From assembly GCA_947044405.1 (NCBI GenBank), contig CAMRHE010000011.1, positions 9,733,001-9,797,000 of the forward strand: 64,000 nt of DNA, given 5' to 3'. The notes under the pieces were generated by a model. The model did no database searches and was not told the origin of the DNA. It saw only the letters and a program-made list of their open reading frames with translations. The position numbers and the translations under genes were made by a program. This stretch comes from Leptodactylus fallax. Taxonomy: Eukaryota; Chordata; Amphibia; Anura; Leptodactylidae. Shown here piece after piece: positions 10,560 to 21,171 of this stretch. The first letter of the stretch is position 1, and each line of letters opens with the position of its first letter.

Positions 10560-11105
10560 TACCATTTGAACTTGTGAGTTATTAGTTAGTTTCTGCTTGA
10601 ATTTCTTTGCAGGATGTCAGAATAGTCTCCCAGAGCTGCTGTTTTGATATGAACTCTCATTTAATTCTTGAGGATGCTCCAAAGGTTTTCAATAGGGTTG
10701 AGGTCATGGGAGGATGGTGGTCACACCATGCATATAGCAGCCGATGACTCAGAGGTATTCTTTGCTGCATGGAATGGTGCATTGTCATGCATAAAGATGA
10801 TTGTGCTACAGAAGGCATGGTTCTTCTTTTTGTACCATGTAAGAAAGTGGTCAGTCAGAAACTATATATACTGTACTTTGCAGATGTCATTTTCACACCT
10901 TCAGAGACCCTAAAGGGGCCTACCATCTCTCTCTCTCCATGATTCAGGCCAAAAACATGATTTCGCCACCTCCTTGCTGATGTTGCAGCCTTGTTGGGAC
11001 ATGGTGGCTATCCACCAACCATCCACTACTCCATGCTTCTGGACGATTCATGCATTATTAAATGCGACTGTTTCTTCTCTCAAAGTGATAAGTAAAATGA
11101 AACAG
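10560..11105 (-). pseudogene. Tc1/mariner transposase relic
   Basis: Near 10668-10700 the minus strand encodes HDLNPIENL, the hallmark block around the last catalytic Glu of Tc1-type transposases. Upstream blocks on the same strand are consistent with a decayed DDE domain. There are many stops, and neither termini nor the DNA-binding domain can be identified. The copy stops just before the next Tc1 element, which starts at 11111. Confidence 0.55.
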
Positions 11106-11120
11106 TTATACAGTGGGGAA

Positions 11121-12256
11121 CAGGGGCGTAACTATCGGGGTAGCAGCGGTAGCGGCTGCCACAGGGCCCGGGACATTAGGGGCCCCGGAGCCCTGTGGCA
11201 GCCGCTACCACGAACCCCACAAACCAGTAACGATTGCGGTCCCAGATGGTGCGACCGCGAATGGACCCGGTAGGGTACGGAGCCAGCGGCCAGCTGGAGA
11301 TGGCCGAGCCCCGGACCATTATGATAGCGGTCGGGGAAAGCCTGGTTCCCCGACCGCTATACATACTGTTATTGGAAATTGGCCCTGGCATATTGTAGGC
11401 CCCTTTCCAATAGATGGCAGCCCAGGGGAGGTGACTAAAATAATAAACACATATTCTCACCTCTCCTGGGCGCAGCGTTCTGTCCGGCGCTCCTCCGTCA
11501 TGACTGAGGCCTGTGATTAGGCCCCAGCGGTCACATGGGGCGCGGCCGCGTAATGAAGTCAGTGCGCCCCCATGTGACCGCTGAGGCCCAATCACAGGCC
11601 TCGGCAGCGACGTCGGAAGAGAGCCTGAAGACACTGAAGACAGCAGGATGGAGCGAGGGTGGGGACCACTGTAGAGCATATAATACTGGGTGGGGGCCAC
11701 TGTAGGGAGCATATAATACTGGGTGGGGCCCACTATGGGGGGCATATAATACTGGGTGGGACCCACTGTGGGAAGCATATAATACTGGGTGGGGGCCACT
11801 GTAGAGCATATAATACTGGGTGGGGACCACCGTGGGGAGCATATAATACTGTGTGGGGGCCACTGTAGGGAGCATATATTACTGGGTGGGGCCCACTATG
11901 GGGGGCATATAATACTGGGTGGGTACCACTGTGGGAAGCATATAATACTGGGTGAGGACCACTGTGTGGAGCATATTATACTGTGTGGGGCCACTGTGGG
12001 TAGCATATTATGCTGTGTGGGGCCACTGTGGGTAGCATATTATACTGTGTGTGGGGGGAGCAATGTAGAGCATATAATGCTGTATGGGGGCCACTGTGGA
12101 CCATATAATGCTGTGTGGGGGCCACTGTTGAGCATATAATATTATCTGGGGCCACTGTTGAGCATATTTTACTGTTTGGGGACCCATAACCGGTTTGGGG
12201 GGGGCCCCATGTCAAATGTTTGCCTTGGGGCCCAGCCATTCCTAGTTACGCCACTG
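11121..12256. mobile_element. Non-autonomous hAT element inserted in a Tc1 terminal repeat
   Basis: The ends are CAGGGGCGTAACTA and TAGTTACGCCACTG. The identical octamer GTGGGGAA flanks both sides (11113-11120 and 12257-12264) and belongs to the Tc1 terminus, so the order of events is certain. The interior has a 14-bp-arm hairpin (11325-11338 with 11346-11359), a CpG-rich palindrome with arms of about 35 bp (11505-11540 with 11567-11602), and a 33-bp minisatellite. No transposase is present. Confidence 0.92.
11650..12180. repeat. 33-bp minisatellite inside hAT element
   Basis: About 16 units with core GCATATAATACTGGGTGGGG and a CCACTGT segment. The sequence is unrelated to the arrays in the neighbouring hAT elements. 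It keeps several frames open, so the small reading frames here are artefacts. Confidence 0.88.
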
Positions 12257-12469
12257 GTGGGGAATAAAAGTATTTAGTCAGCCACCAATTGTGCAAGTTC
12301 TCCCACTTAAAAAGATGAGAGAGGCCTGTAACTGATATCATAGGTAGACCTCAACTATGAGAGACAAAATGAGAAAACATATCTAGAAAATCACATTGTC
12401 TGATTTTTAAAGAATTTATTTGCAAATTACGGTGGAAAATAAGTATTTGGTCAACAACAAAAGTTCATC

Positions 12470-13494
12470 TCAATACTTTGTTATATATCCTTTTTTGGCA
12501 ATGACAGAGTTCAAACGTTTTTTGTAAGTCTTCACAAGGTTGGCATACACTGTTGCTGGTATGTTGGCCCATTCCTCCATGCAGATCTCCTCTAGAGCAG
12601 TGATGTTTTGGTGCTGTCACTGGGCAACATGGACTTTCAACTCCCTCCAAAGGTTTTCTATGGGGTTGAAATCAGGAGACTGGCTAGACCACTACAGGAC
12701 CTTGAAATGCTTCTTACGAAGCCAGTCCTTCGTTTCCCTGGCGGTGTGCTTGGGATCATTGTCATGCTGAAAGACCCAGCCACGTTTCATCTTCAATGCC
12801 CTTGCTGATGGAAGGAGGTTTGCACTCAAAATCTCACCATACATGGCCCCATTCATTCTTTCATTTACACGGATCAGTCGTCCTGGTCCCTTTGCAGAGA
12901 AACAGCCCCAAAGCATGATGTTGCCACCCCCATGCTTCACAGTAGGAATGATGTTCTTTGGATGCAACTCAGCATTCACTCTCCTCCAAACACGACAAGT
13001 TGTGTTTCTACCAAACAGTTCTACTTTGGTTTCATCTGACCATATGACATTCTCCCAATACTCTTCTGGAACATCCAAATGCTCTCTAGCTAACTTCAGA
13101 CGGGCGCGGATATGTACTGGCTTAAGCAGGGGGACACGTCTGGCACTGCAGGATCTGAGTCCCTGGTGGTGTAGTGTGTTACTGACGGTAGCCGTTGTTA
13201 CGTTAGACCCGGCTTTCTGCAGGTCATTCACTAGGTCCCCCCGTGTGGTTCTGGGATTTTTTCTCACCGCTCTTGTGATCATTTTGACCTCACGGGGTGA
13301 GACCTTGCGTGGAGCCCCTGATCAAGGGAGATTATAATCAGGGTCTTGTATGTCTTCCATTTTCTAATTATTGCTCCCACAGTTGATTTCTTCACACCAA
13401 GCTGCTTGCCTATTGCAGATTCAGTCTTCCCAGCCTGGTGCAGGTCTACAATTTTATTTCTGGTGTCCTTCCATAGCTCTTTGGTCTTCACCAT
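12470..13494 (-). pseudogene. Tc1 transposase (DD34E), copy 1, inactivated
   Basis: The minus-strand ATG at 13494 starts [19 protein letters not shown], a helix-turn-helix paired-like domain that binds the terminal repeats. A frameshift near 13330 separates it from the 12692-13282 frame. That frame carries the catalytic domain: first Asp in IWSDETK, second Asp in [15 protein letters not shown] replaces a Glu codon just after HFKVL, where relatives read [16 protein letters not shown]. The remaining C-terminus, ending NKVLR or ITKY depending on frame, can be followed to 12470. The normal family length is about 340 residues. With one frameshift and one stop this copy is dead but recent. Confidence 0.88.
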
Positions 13495-13862
13495 AGTGGA
13501 GTTTGGAGTGTGACTGTTTGAGGTTGTGGACAGGTGTCTTTTATACTGATAACAATGTCAAACAGGTGCCATTACTACAGGTAATGAGTGGAGGACAGAG
13601 GAGCTTCTTAAAGAAGAAGTTACAGGTCTGTGAGAGCTAGAAATCTTGCTTGTTTGTAGGTGACCAAATACTTATTTTCCACCATAATTTGCAAATAAAT
13701 TCTTAAAAAATCAGACAATGTGATTTTCTAGATATGTTTTCTCATTTTGTCTCTCATAGTTGAGGTCTACCTATGATGTCAATTACAGGCCTCTCTTATC
13801 TTTTTAAGTGGGAGAACTTGCACAATTGGTGGCTGACTAAATACTTTTTTTTCCCCACTGTA

Positions 13863-14115
13863 AGTAGAGATGGGTGAATTGGTTCATAACAAACCAGATT
13901 GGACTCAAATACTCAAATTGTTTGTTTTTGAATGAAACAGAACAAATGGGGATTTGCTTCAGATGAAAAAAAATGGCCGTGCTACAAGAATATTGCTTCC
14001 ACCACGTGTTTGACCAGGAAATACAAAGCAAACACGTGTGTAATGACTCAGACACTGTCTGTGAGTCACTGCTAGCTTATAGTAAGATCTGGCCTCTCAG
14101 CCAATAGACAATGGT
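13863..14115 (+). repeat. hAT-like repeat with TAGAGATGGGTGAA terminus
   Basis: Begins AGTAGAGATGGGTGAATTGG directly after the TA of the Tc1 element. It shares GGTTCATAACAA and the CACGTGT...GACTCA block with 48590-48925 in the opposite orientation. Non-coding member of the dispersed TAGAGATG family. Confidence 0.55.
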
Positions 14116-14479
14116 AGGTGGGCCTTACAGTGTAGATGTCAAATGTAGTATAAAATCTTATGTATTTGTTCTCAGCCTTTAGTTACTGTAAATGGTGGCC
14201 ATGCATATACTGTAGATCCATCTCACTGTATCATAGACTATAGCTTAGCACAGTTCAGAAAAAGAAATAGGAATAACAAACGTACTAGGAGAATTTAGAA
14301 AATCAAGCAATTACACATCCAGATTAGAATTCAAAGGGAATAGGATAACTTCATAGACATAGTGACTCGGAGAATCTGTGTTTCTTCTGTTGCTTAAACA
14401 GTTAACTCTTTAATTTCATCTAATTTTGTCTGACTATTGAGCAATAGAACAATTTCATATCTATACACATTCTTTATAC
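14116..14479. other. Unassigned sequence
   Basis: No gene, repeat family or RNA was recognised. Confidence 0.35.
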
Positions 14480-14794
14480 ATACTTCTTTACTGACAAAAC
14501 AATCCTGTTAGTGAAAAAAAATTATTTTGTAAGGACTTTTTTGAGCAAGAGTTAACATTTTTTCATTAAATACATACAAAGCACTGATTTTGACTGCACA
14601 AAACTTAAAAAAAAATCTGTTATTATATACAAACAGTCTAGCCTGTGCTAATCTTTAAAAAATTAGATGGTATAATGGAGAATTATTGTTAATCTGAACA
14701 AAATATTCAAGCATTTCTCTGTATGTGCAAGTATGCAAATATAAATACGCATAGTAGTGCAGCCTCTTCTAACCTGAAAAAAGAATCTCCGTAA
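14480..14794 (-). repeat. Dispersed repeat shared with 61.7-63.9 kb
   Basis: Read on the minus strand, the blocks ATGTTAACTCTTGCTCAAAA, CACTAACAGGATTGT and TTGTTCAGATTAACA match 63760-63892 and partly 61735-61816. At both loci hAT transposase remains lie further along on the same reading strand. The repeat may therefore be 5' flank of a hAT family. Confidence 0.5.
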
Positions 14795-16202
14795 GGGGGC
14801 ATTCACACTACCGTTGGTGACTGTCAGTAGTGTCCGTTGCTATTGTCCATTACAAGATTTTAGCAACGGACACTAGCTGAACCGTCAGAAATCTGTTAAA
14901 ATTTTCATTCATTTCAATGGGATTTTATCTTGTGTGTATTAGTGACCGTTAGTGTCAAAAAACAAAACAAAAGAAAAGAAAAACAGACAGTAAAAATTGA
15001 CACTAATGGACACCAACTGATGCTAATATGTCCGTTTTTTAACTGATCCATTAAATGGATCAGTTAAAAAAACGGACACATTAACATCAGTTAGTGTCTG
15101 TTATACAGTCCCTGACAGAAGTTCTGTCGCTTATCCATGTTGTGGAATCAAAAGCTTATAACCTGACTTTAAATTCATCCATTGGTTTTAGAAATGACTC
15201 ATATGAAAGCTGAAACCCTCCCAAATGATTTTTTGGTTAAGAAAATAAATTGGCTTCACTGCTGAAATATTCATCATTTAATGAACACAGAAAGGTCAGA
15301 TTTTGGCAAGACAAAAGTTTTGTTGCCTTGTCATATAATTTCACCCAATCCTAGTTTAAAGCCTCACCTGTGCTCACTAATTGATCGGTTAATTAGTGGG
15401 TGTGTATATAAAAAGAACTCCAGCACCCCAGACCTTTACTTGAACTGCAACTTGACCTCTGACAATATGCCAAAAATCAACCCTGCGACCAAAGCCTTGA
15501 TTACCAAGAGGCTGAAGACCAGATCCACTGCAGAGGTGGCTGGCACCTTTAATGTGCCTCTGCGTCACGTACAAAGAATTAAAAAAATATTTGAACAGAC
15601 TGGAGATGTTTTTGACAAGCCCATGTCCGGCAGACCCCGCAAGACAACTGCTCAGGAGGAACGTTTGTTGCTTAGAAAATCAAAAGCCAGCCCCTCTTCC
15701 ACTGCAGCAGAGCTCCAACAGGCCTGGTCACCTCAAGTCCCTGTGTCAACTAGAACAGTTTGTAGGATTCTGTCTCGAAATGGCCTCCATGGTCGAATCA
15801 GTGCCCAGAAGCCAGCACTAAACAAAAGGCAATTTAAAAAAACGTGTGGCATTTGCCAAGGCCCACAGCCTGCTAAACGGATGGACGCTGGAATAGTGCA
15901 GAAGGTGGATTTCTCAGATGAATCTTCAGTTGAATTACACCACAGCCGCTGCAAATACTGCAGGAGACCTACTGGAGCCCGAATGGATCCAAGATACACC
16001 CAGAAAACAGTTAAGTTTGGTGGTGGAAAGATCATGGTCTGGGGTTACATTCAGTATGGGGGTGTGCAAAACATTTGCAAGGTGGAAGGCAATATCAATA
16101 GCCTAAAATATCAAGAAGTATTAGCTTCCTCTTACATTCCCAATCATAAAAGGGGTCAAATTTTGCAGCAATATGGTGCTCCATCTCATACATCCATCTC
16201 TA

Positions 16203-17769
16203 CAGTCATGGCCAAAAGTTTTGAGAATGATACAAATATTAATTTTTACAAAGTCTACTGCTTCAGTTTTTCTAATGGCAATTTGCATATACTCCAGAAT
16301 GTTATAAAGAGTGATCAGCTTAACAGCAATTACTTGCAAAGTCAATATTTGCCTAGAAAATGAACTTTATCCCCCAAAACACATTTCAACATCATTGCAG
16401 CCCTGCCTTAAAAGGACCACCTAACATCGTTTCAGTGATTGCTCCATTAACACAGGTGTGGGTGTTGATGAGGACAGGGCTGGAGATCAATCTGTCATGA
16501 TTAAGTAAGAATGACACCACTGGACACTTTAAAAGGAGGCTGGTGCTTTCCATCATTGTTTCTCTTCTGTTAACCATGGTTATCTCTAAAGAAACACGTG
16601 CAGTCATCATTGCACTGCACAAAAATGGCCTAACTGGGAAGAGTATTGCAGCTAGAAAGATTGCACCTCAGTCAACAATCTATCGCATCATCAAGAACTT
16701 CAAGGAGAGAGGTTCCATTGGTGCCAAAAAGGCTCCAGGGCGCCCGAGAAAGACCAGCAAGCGGCAGGACCGTCTCTTAAAAGTGTTTCAGCTGCGGGAT
16801 CGGGCTACCAGCAGTGCAGAGCTTGCTGAGGAATGGCAGCAGGCAGGTGTGAGTGCATCTGCACACGCTGTGAGGCGGAGACTCTTGGAGCAAGGCCTGG
16901 TCTCAAGGAGGGCAGCAAAGAAGCCACTTCTCTCCAGAAAAAACATCAGGGACAGACTGATATTCTGCAAAAGGTACAGGGAGTGGACTGCTGAGAACTG
17001 GGGTAAAGTCATTTTCTCTGATGAATCCCCTTTTCGATTGTTTGGAACATCTGGAAAACAGCTTATTCAGAGAAGAAGAGGTGAGCGCTACCACCAGTCT
17101 TGTCTCATGCCAACTGTAAAGCATCCTGAAACCATTCATGTGTGGGGTTGCTTCTCAGGCAAGGGAATCGGCTCTCTCACAGTCTTGCCTAAAAACACAG
17201 CCATGAATAAAGAATGGTACCAGAATGTCCTCCAAGAGCAACTTCTCCCAACCGTCCAAGAGCAGTTTGGCGCTCAACAATGCCTTTTCCAGCATGATGG
17301 AGCACCTTGCCATAAAGCAAAGGTGATAACTAAATGGCTCAGGGAACAAAACATAGAGATTTTGGGTCCATGGCCTGGAAACTCCCCAGATCTTAATCCC
17401 ATTGAGAACTTGTGGTCAATCATCAAGAGACAGGTGGACAAACAAAAACCAACAAATTCAGAGAAAATTAAAGCATTGATTCTGCAAGAATGGACTGCTA
17501 TCAGTCAGGATTTGGTCCAGAAGTTGATTGAGAGCATGCCAGGGAGAATTGCAGAGGTCCTGAAGAAGAAGGGTCAACACTGCAAATATTGACTTGCTGC
17601 ATTAACTCATTCTAACTGTCAATATAAGCTTCTGTTACTCATAATATGAATGCAATTATATTTCTGTATGTGATAAAAACATCTGACAAACACACATAAA
17701 AACCAGAGGGCAGCAGATCATGTGAAAATATAATATTTGTGTCATTCTCAAAACTTTTGGCCATGACTG
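16203..17769 (+). mobile_element. Complete Tc1/mariner element (DD35E type), nested
   Basis: 1567 bp, flanked by TA on both sides (16201-16202 and 17770-17771). The terminal repeats CAGTCATGGCCAAAAGTTTT and inward are about 38 bp long with a single visible mismatch. It contains one intact transposase gene. Near-identical ends and an open frame point to a recent insertion. Confidence 0.95.
16576..17592 (+). CDS. Tc1/mariner transposase, intact, DD35E
   Basis: A cut-and-paste transposase of 338 residues that binds its own inverted repeats and inserts at TA. I chose the ATG at 16576 because it lies in an ACCATGG context and gives the usual N-terminus MVISKETRAVIIALHKNG. The in-frame ATG at 16543 would only add a hydrophobic leader. 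Residues 1-45 form the first helix-turn-helix and GRPRK at 55-59 is the DNA-contacting hook. A second helix-turn-helix spans about 60-110. The catalytic triad is D149 (FSDES), D241 (FQHDGAPCH) and E277 (SPDLNPIENLW), with 35 residues between the last two. Classical Tc1 has 34, and a DD35E group (Traveler) has been described in vertebrates. No stop or frameshift is visible. The basic N-terminal half is consistent with nuclear action. Activity is inferred, not shown. Confidence 0.93.
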   Translation: MVISKETRAVIIALHKNGLTGKSIAARKIAPQSTIYRIIKNFKERGSIGAKKAPGRPRKTSKRQDRLLKVFQLRDRATSSAELAEEWQQAGVSASAHAVRRRLLEQGLVSRRAAKKPLLSRKNIRDRLIFCKRYREWTAENWGKVIFSDESPFRLFGTSGKQLIQRRRGERYHQSCLMPTVKHPETIHVWGCFSGKGIGSLTVLPKNTAMNKEWYQNVLQEQLLPTVQEQFGAQQCLFQHDGAPCHKAKVITKWLREQNIEILGPWPGNSPDLNPIENLWSIIKRQVDKQKPTNSEKIKALILQEWTAISQDLVQKLIESMPGRIAEVLKKKGQHCKY

Positions 17770-18449
17770 TACATTAAAGTTCCTCAAGTCAAAGAAGATC
17801 AAGGTGCTCCAGGACTGGCCATCCCAGTCACCAGACATGAACATCATTGAGCGTGTTTGGGGTAGGATGAAAGAGGAAGCTTGGCAGACAAAACCAAATA
17901 ATCTTGATGAACTCTGGGAGGCATGTAAGACTGCATTCTTTGCTATTCCTGATGACTTCATCAATAAATTGTATGAATCATTGTTGAAAATCATGGCTGC
18001 AGTCCTTCAAGCTTATGGAAGTCACACAAAATATTAAATATGGCTCTAATAGCACCACAACTTCATTCACCAATGTTATGAGACATATCTTTGTTTTTGA
18101 ACAGAATTATTGGTTTGATTTTCACATTACTTTATGTGTGCGACAAAACTTTTGTCTTGCCAAAATCTGACCTTTCTGTGTTCATTAAATGATGAATATT
18201 TCAGCAGTGAAGCCAATTTATTTTCTTAACCAAAAAATCATTTGGGTGGGTTTCAGCTTTCATATGAGTCATTTCTAAAACCAATGGATGAATTTAAAGT
18301 CAGGTTATAAGCTTTTGATTCCACAACATGAATAAGCGACAGAACTTCTGTCAGGGACTGTAGTCTTTTATGATAAGTGTCCGGTTTTTATTTTTTAACG
18401 GATACTTATCATAACAGACATCCAACGGTAGTGTGAACCCAGCCTTAGC

Positions 18450-18738
18450 ACTGTGTGCAGTAAAACAAATTACTGGAAAAAAAACAGGGCAGGGAACAGA
18501 CAAAAGTAGGGGGAAGGAAGAAACACTCATGCAAGTACAAACAATAATAATGTAAGTGGCAAGAGGAACACTGCTTCTGGTTTTGGTGGCATCACCAGCA
18601 GCCGCAGGATTGTTGTACTTCCTGAGAATAAAAATTAAGTTTTTCATTATTTATCTGGCTTATATCCGTCACAGGATGATATTGCATCCTGCTCCTACAT
18701 AACACATAATTTACCGCAGGGCCTTTCTGCACTGTCAA
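18450..18738. other. Unassigned, probable 5' flank of a hAT relic
   Basis: Non-coding sequence between the MITE and the ATG at 18739. Nothing specific is recognised. Confidence 0.35.
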
Positions 18739-19360
18739 GCATGTCTGCTTCAAATTCTTCACTGACAAAAATCCCTGGTAGTGATGTGGCACCCACTGAG
18801 CAATCTATTTCTTCTAGTCAGAGCAGTCTTCCTCCTCTTTCTTGTGAGCTGGTCAGCTTTGTGTGTTAGCAGAGGAGGAAGACATGATGACTGTTTGTGG
18901 TATTAGAGGTAGTACTACTGGTCATCGTTCAGGATATCTGGTGGTGGAAATTTGGAGGGTGTGCATGGCCATGATGATGTGCTGTTGATGATGATTCTTT
19001 GCGGATAGGACCTGGCAACTGGATCAGGGTGACAAGGTGACATCAGATGAAGAGGGTGGTGGCAGTGGTGATAGTAATGATTCTAGCCATTGTGCAGGCT
19101 CAACATCCAAAAAGTCTGTCCAAGGCAGACCTAGGGGAACCTGGCAGAATGGAGGTAGTGGTGCTGCTGGTGACAGAGACATTTCCACTGCTGCTGGTGT
19201 TGACTGCAGCAACTGCACACAGTCATTTCCCGTGTGGGATTTTTTTTTGTACATTGCCAAACAATAAATCCATGGATATGTACAAGATCTACAAGCAGAA
19301 ATTTAGTTGTAGCCGTACAGGAACAAATGTAGGCATAACAGCTCTACATTGATAAAGAAA
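18739..19360 (+). pseudogene. hAT transposase N-terminal relic with BED zinc finger
   Basis: The ATG at 18739 starts MSASNSSLTKIPGSDVAP, a Ser-rich leader usual for large vertebrate hAT (ZBED-like) transposases. After stops, 19037-19350 gives an acidic/Ser tract, then VWDFFLYIAK in one frame. In another frame KIYKQKFSCSRTGTNVGITA follows, then an ALH end. This matches a BED finger (W-F, C..C, H) although the first Cys has become Tyr. BED fingers bind the element termini. The catalytic hAT domain is not recognisable downstream. Frameshifted and dead. Confidence 0.6.
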
Positions 19361-20119
19361 AAGTATCTCAATAGTGTACTAATGTAACAATACATGCCAA
19401 TACATGTCTGTTTTACTCCATCGACCTGTTGGTAGAATATCAGGAGAGTTCAGTACTCTACATAAAGTTGAGGCGTCCCTGCCTTGGTTGCACACAAAAA
19501 TAGAAGGTATGTGTAGCATGTCTGGGACATTCTAATGGCATAAGTGGTCTAACACTACTACCGAATGGAGACTAAAAGTGTATCCACTGATGCACCACCT
19601 TTCCCTTGTATGATGGAAGAAGAGGAAGCATCATGGTTATACCATACACGGGATAAGAGAGGCCTTTGTAGACTACATCCAGTCATTAAGTTGGAGACAA
19701 CAGACAGTGACAGTGAGCAAGAGAGAGCTGAATTAGACAACAGTGTACTTTTGTATCAGAACAAGACACATTAAAAAAGGTGGAGGGGGGTTTCAGCATA
19801 GATTAGCTGAAGCATCAGGGAGTCAGACTGCAGCTGCTCCCTATGGTCCAGAATAAGAGAATAGTGATAGAATAGTCACTTGATTCCACATTAGAAAGGA
19901 GATTTTTGCAGCACAAACACACAGACAGCATGAGAATAGATATGCACTGCAAAATAAATTGTTAAGTTCCCCAGTTCCATGCAGAACAGTTCCTGTTTGT
20001 CATGAAAGTCAACTCCCCAGACTAGATCCCAAAGGACCTTAAGTGGTTACTAGCTGGACTTCGGGCTACTGACATCATGGACGTAGGTCTCCTAAAAGAC
20101 TGCCATTTTCTAAACATAT
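19361..20119. other. Unassigned sequence
   Basis: A frame at 19565-19774 with an acidic tract (MMEEEEASW, TTDSDSEQE) may be another hAT-type leader, but I cannot place it. No other features. Confidence 0.3.
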
Positions 20120-21171
20120 AACTTAAGCCTGGTTTCAAGCCTTTCAAAGTACAGCAGTATCCAGAGAACATGAGGAGGGAATTAGGCCATTGGTACAGGT
20201 AGCAAGCAAACACACTTATCTTGCCAGTAAAAAAAAAAAAATACCCACAAGCTGTTTTCCAGAATCCCCCACATAGCCTGGGTCTGGTAATAATCTGGAC
20301 AACACTTTCTTTTCTGTCAGTCTAAATCCAATTTGTTACTACCTTCTTGCCTGTACGTGATCAAGGTAGACATCTTAGCTAGACTAGATTACCACAAGGA
20401 TAAGAAGTGATTACTTCTCCCCCCTGTTTGTCTCTACCTAATTACACTAAACTTTTCACTGTGCTCATGAAGTGAATGGACACATCAGCTGTTTTGACTC
20501 AGAGACAGGGTAGGCTAAAGCCCTTACAGTAATCACGATTAGGCCTGGTAGCTTTGGCTCTCCTTTGTTGCCTTTGTGTTAGCTGTGGTAGCCAATGTGA
20601 AAATGAGTGAGAATTAGATGAAAAATTACCCTGGTAAACCAGCTGATATCTGGTGTCTCATTCTGTACATGCAGGGCTAAGGCATGTGTACCTAAATATA
20701 GTTGATTTGAAGGTGAAAATCTACCCACACAGTTGTACACAATATCATGTGGTTTCTTGTTTTTAGGTGTTGATGTAAAAAAAATTGTACAGTGATATCT
20801 TATAATAAGTGGACAAGGTATATTCAATGTGGGTTTGGGGGAATGGAATAGAAAAAGTTTTGTCAGTTGTAGTAAAAAGTAAAGTCAGTGGTTAATTTGC
20901 ACTTGTGGAATCTACATTACAATGAGTGATAAGAAAAAGGAGCAAGGAGGAAGAAACACAGCTGGAGGAGCGTAACTTTTACAGGACTGTAAGAGTGTGC
21001 ACTGTCATAAGTTTTACATGAGTGTATAAGTTCTGTGGTACATGGCTGTATATGTTGTGTGATACAGAAACAACCTTTGTTTTATTTTCTTATTATGATT
21101 TTTATATTAATATCTACGAGATCATTGAAATATTTCTTTCTTTCCTGCACCACTCAGATGATCTTATAGCT
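20120..21171 (+). pseudogene. Endogenous retrovirus pol, 5' decayed part
   Basis: A short block near 20125-20200 has the composition of the N-terminal edge of a retroviral reverse transcriptase (a Pro-Gly-rich segment followed by QQYPEN). The sequence after it is largely unrecognisable. Continuity with pol remnants to the right is supported because the hAT at 21172 lies within a reading frame that continues at 22774. The assignment of 20.2-21.1 kb is weak. Confidence 0.35.

Larger units (their letters stand above)
11111..13860 (-). mobile_element. Tc1/mariner (DD34E) element, copy 1, split by a hAT
   Basis: The termini are CAGTGGGGAA (11111-11120, continuing at 12265) and CCCCACTG at 13860, flanked by TA at 11109-11110 and 13861-13862. 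The inverted repeats are about 200 bp long, with shared blocks TATTTAGTCAGCCACC and AAGATGAGAGAGGC. The same family recurs at 31316-31711, 42126-43732 and 62136-63723. A hAT element (11121-12256) lies ten bases inside the left terminal repeat. Without it the element is about 1.6 kb, the normal Tc1 size. Confidence 0.92.
15467..18037 (+). pseudogene. Tc1/mariner transposase of the outer element, split
   Basis: The ATG at 15467 begins MPKINPATKALITKRLKTRS, a DNA-binding helix-turn-helix domain. It is followed by a GRPRK hook near 15630-15645 and the first catalytic Asp in FSDESS at about 15915. The second catalytic position reads QQYGAPSH, with Tyr in place of Asp. Coding is interrupted at the TA of the nested element (16201) and resumes after 17771. 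The last block, DWPSQSPDMNIIE, and the C-terminus GSHTKY end at 18037. Counting across the insertion, 35 residues lie between the mutated second position and the final Glu. The upstream ATG at 15281 lies in the terminal repeat and is unlikely to be the start. Dead because of the insertion and the active-site change. Confidence 0.85.
15106..18360 (+). mobile_element. Tc1/mariner element with long inverted repeats, split by a second element
   Basis: The ends are CAGTCCCTGACAGAAG and CTTCTGTCAGGGACTG, flanked by TA (15104-15105 and 18361-18362). The inverted repeats run about 225 bp (15106-15334 with about 18137-18360) and are nearly identical. Without the nested element at 16203-17769 it is about 1.69 kb. 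It interrupts a foldback MITE. Confidence 0.93.
14797..18449. mobile_element. Foldback MITE (CACACTACCGTTGG family), split by Tc1/mariner elements
   Basis: The left terminus is TAAGGGGGCATTCACACTAC and the right terminus, at about 18420-18447, its near complement CGGTAGTGTGAACCCAGCC. Once the insertion at 15106-18360 is removed, about 0.4 kb remains. An internal inverted repeat (near 15021-15100) has arms sharing AACTGATCCATT and AACGGACACATTA. The same family, uninterrupted, lies at 35601-36161. Confidence 0.8.

Noticed and set aside
11659..12239. Gly/His/Ile-rich and Pro/Tyr-rich reading frames
   Set aside because: They fall in the 33-bp minisatellite and have no start context or family resemblance.
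19558..19774. Small acidic protein candidate on the plus strand
   Set aside because: It may be a hAT leader fragment, but there is no recognisable motif or start context, so it is reported only within the unassigned stretch.
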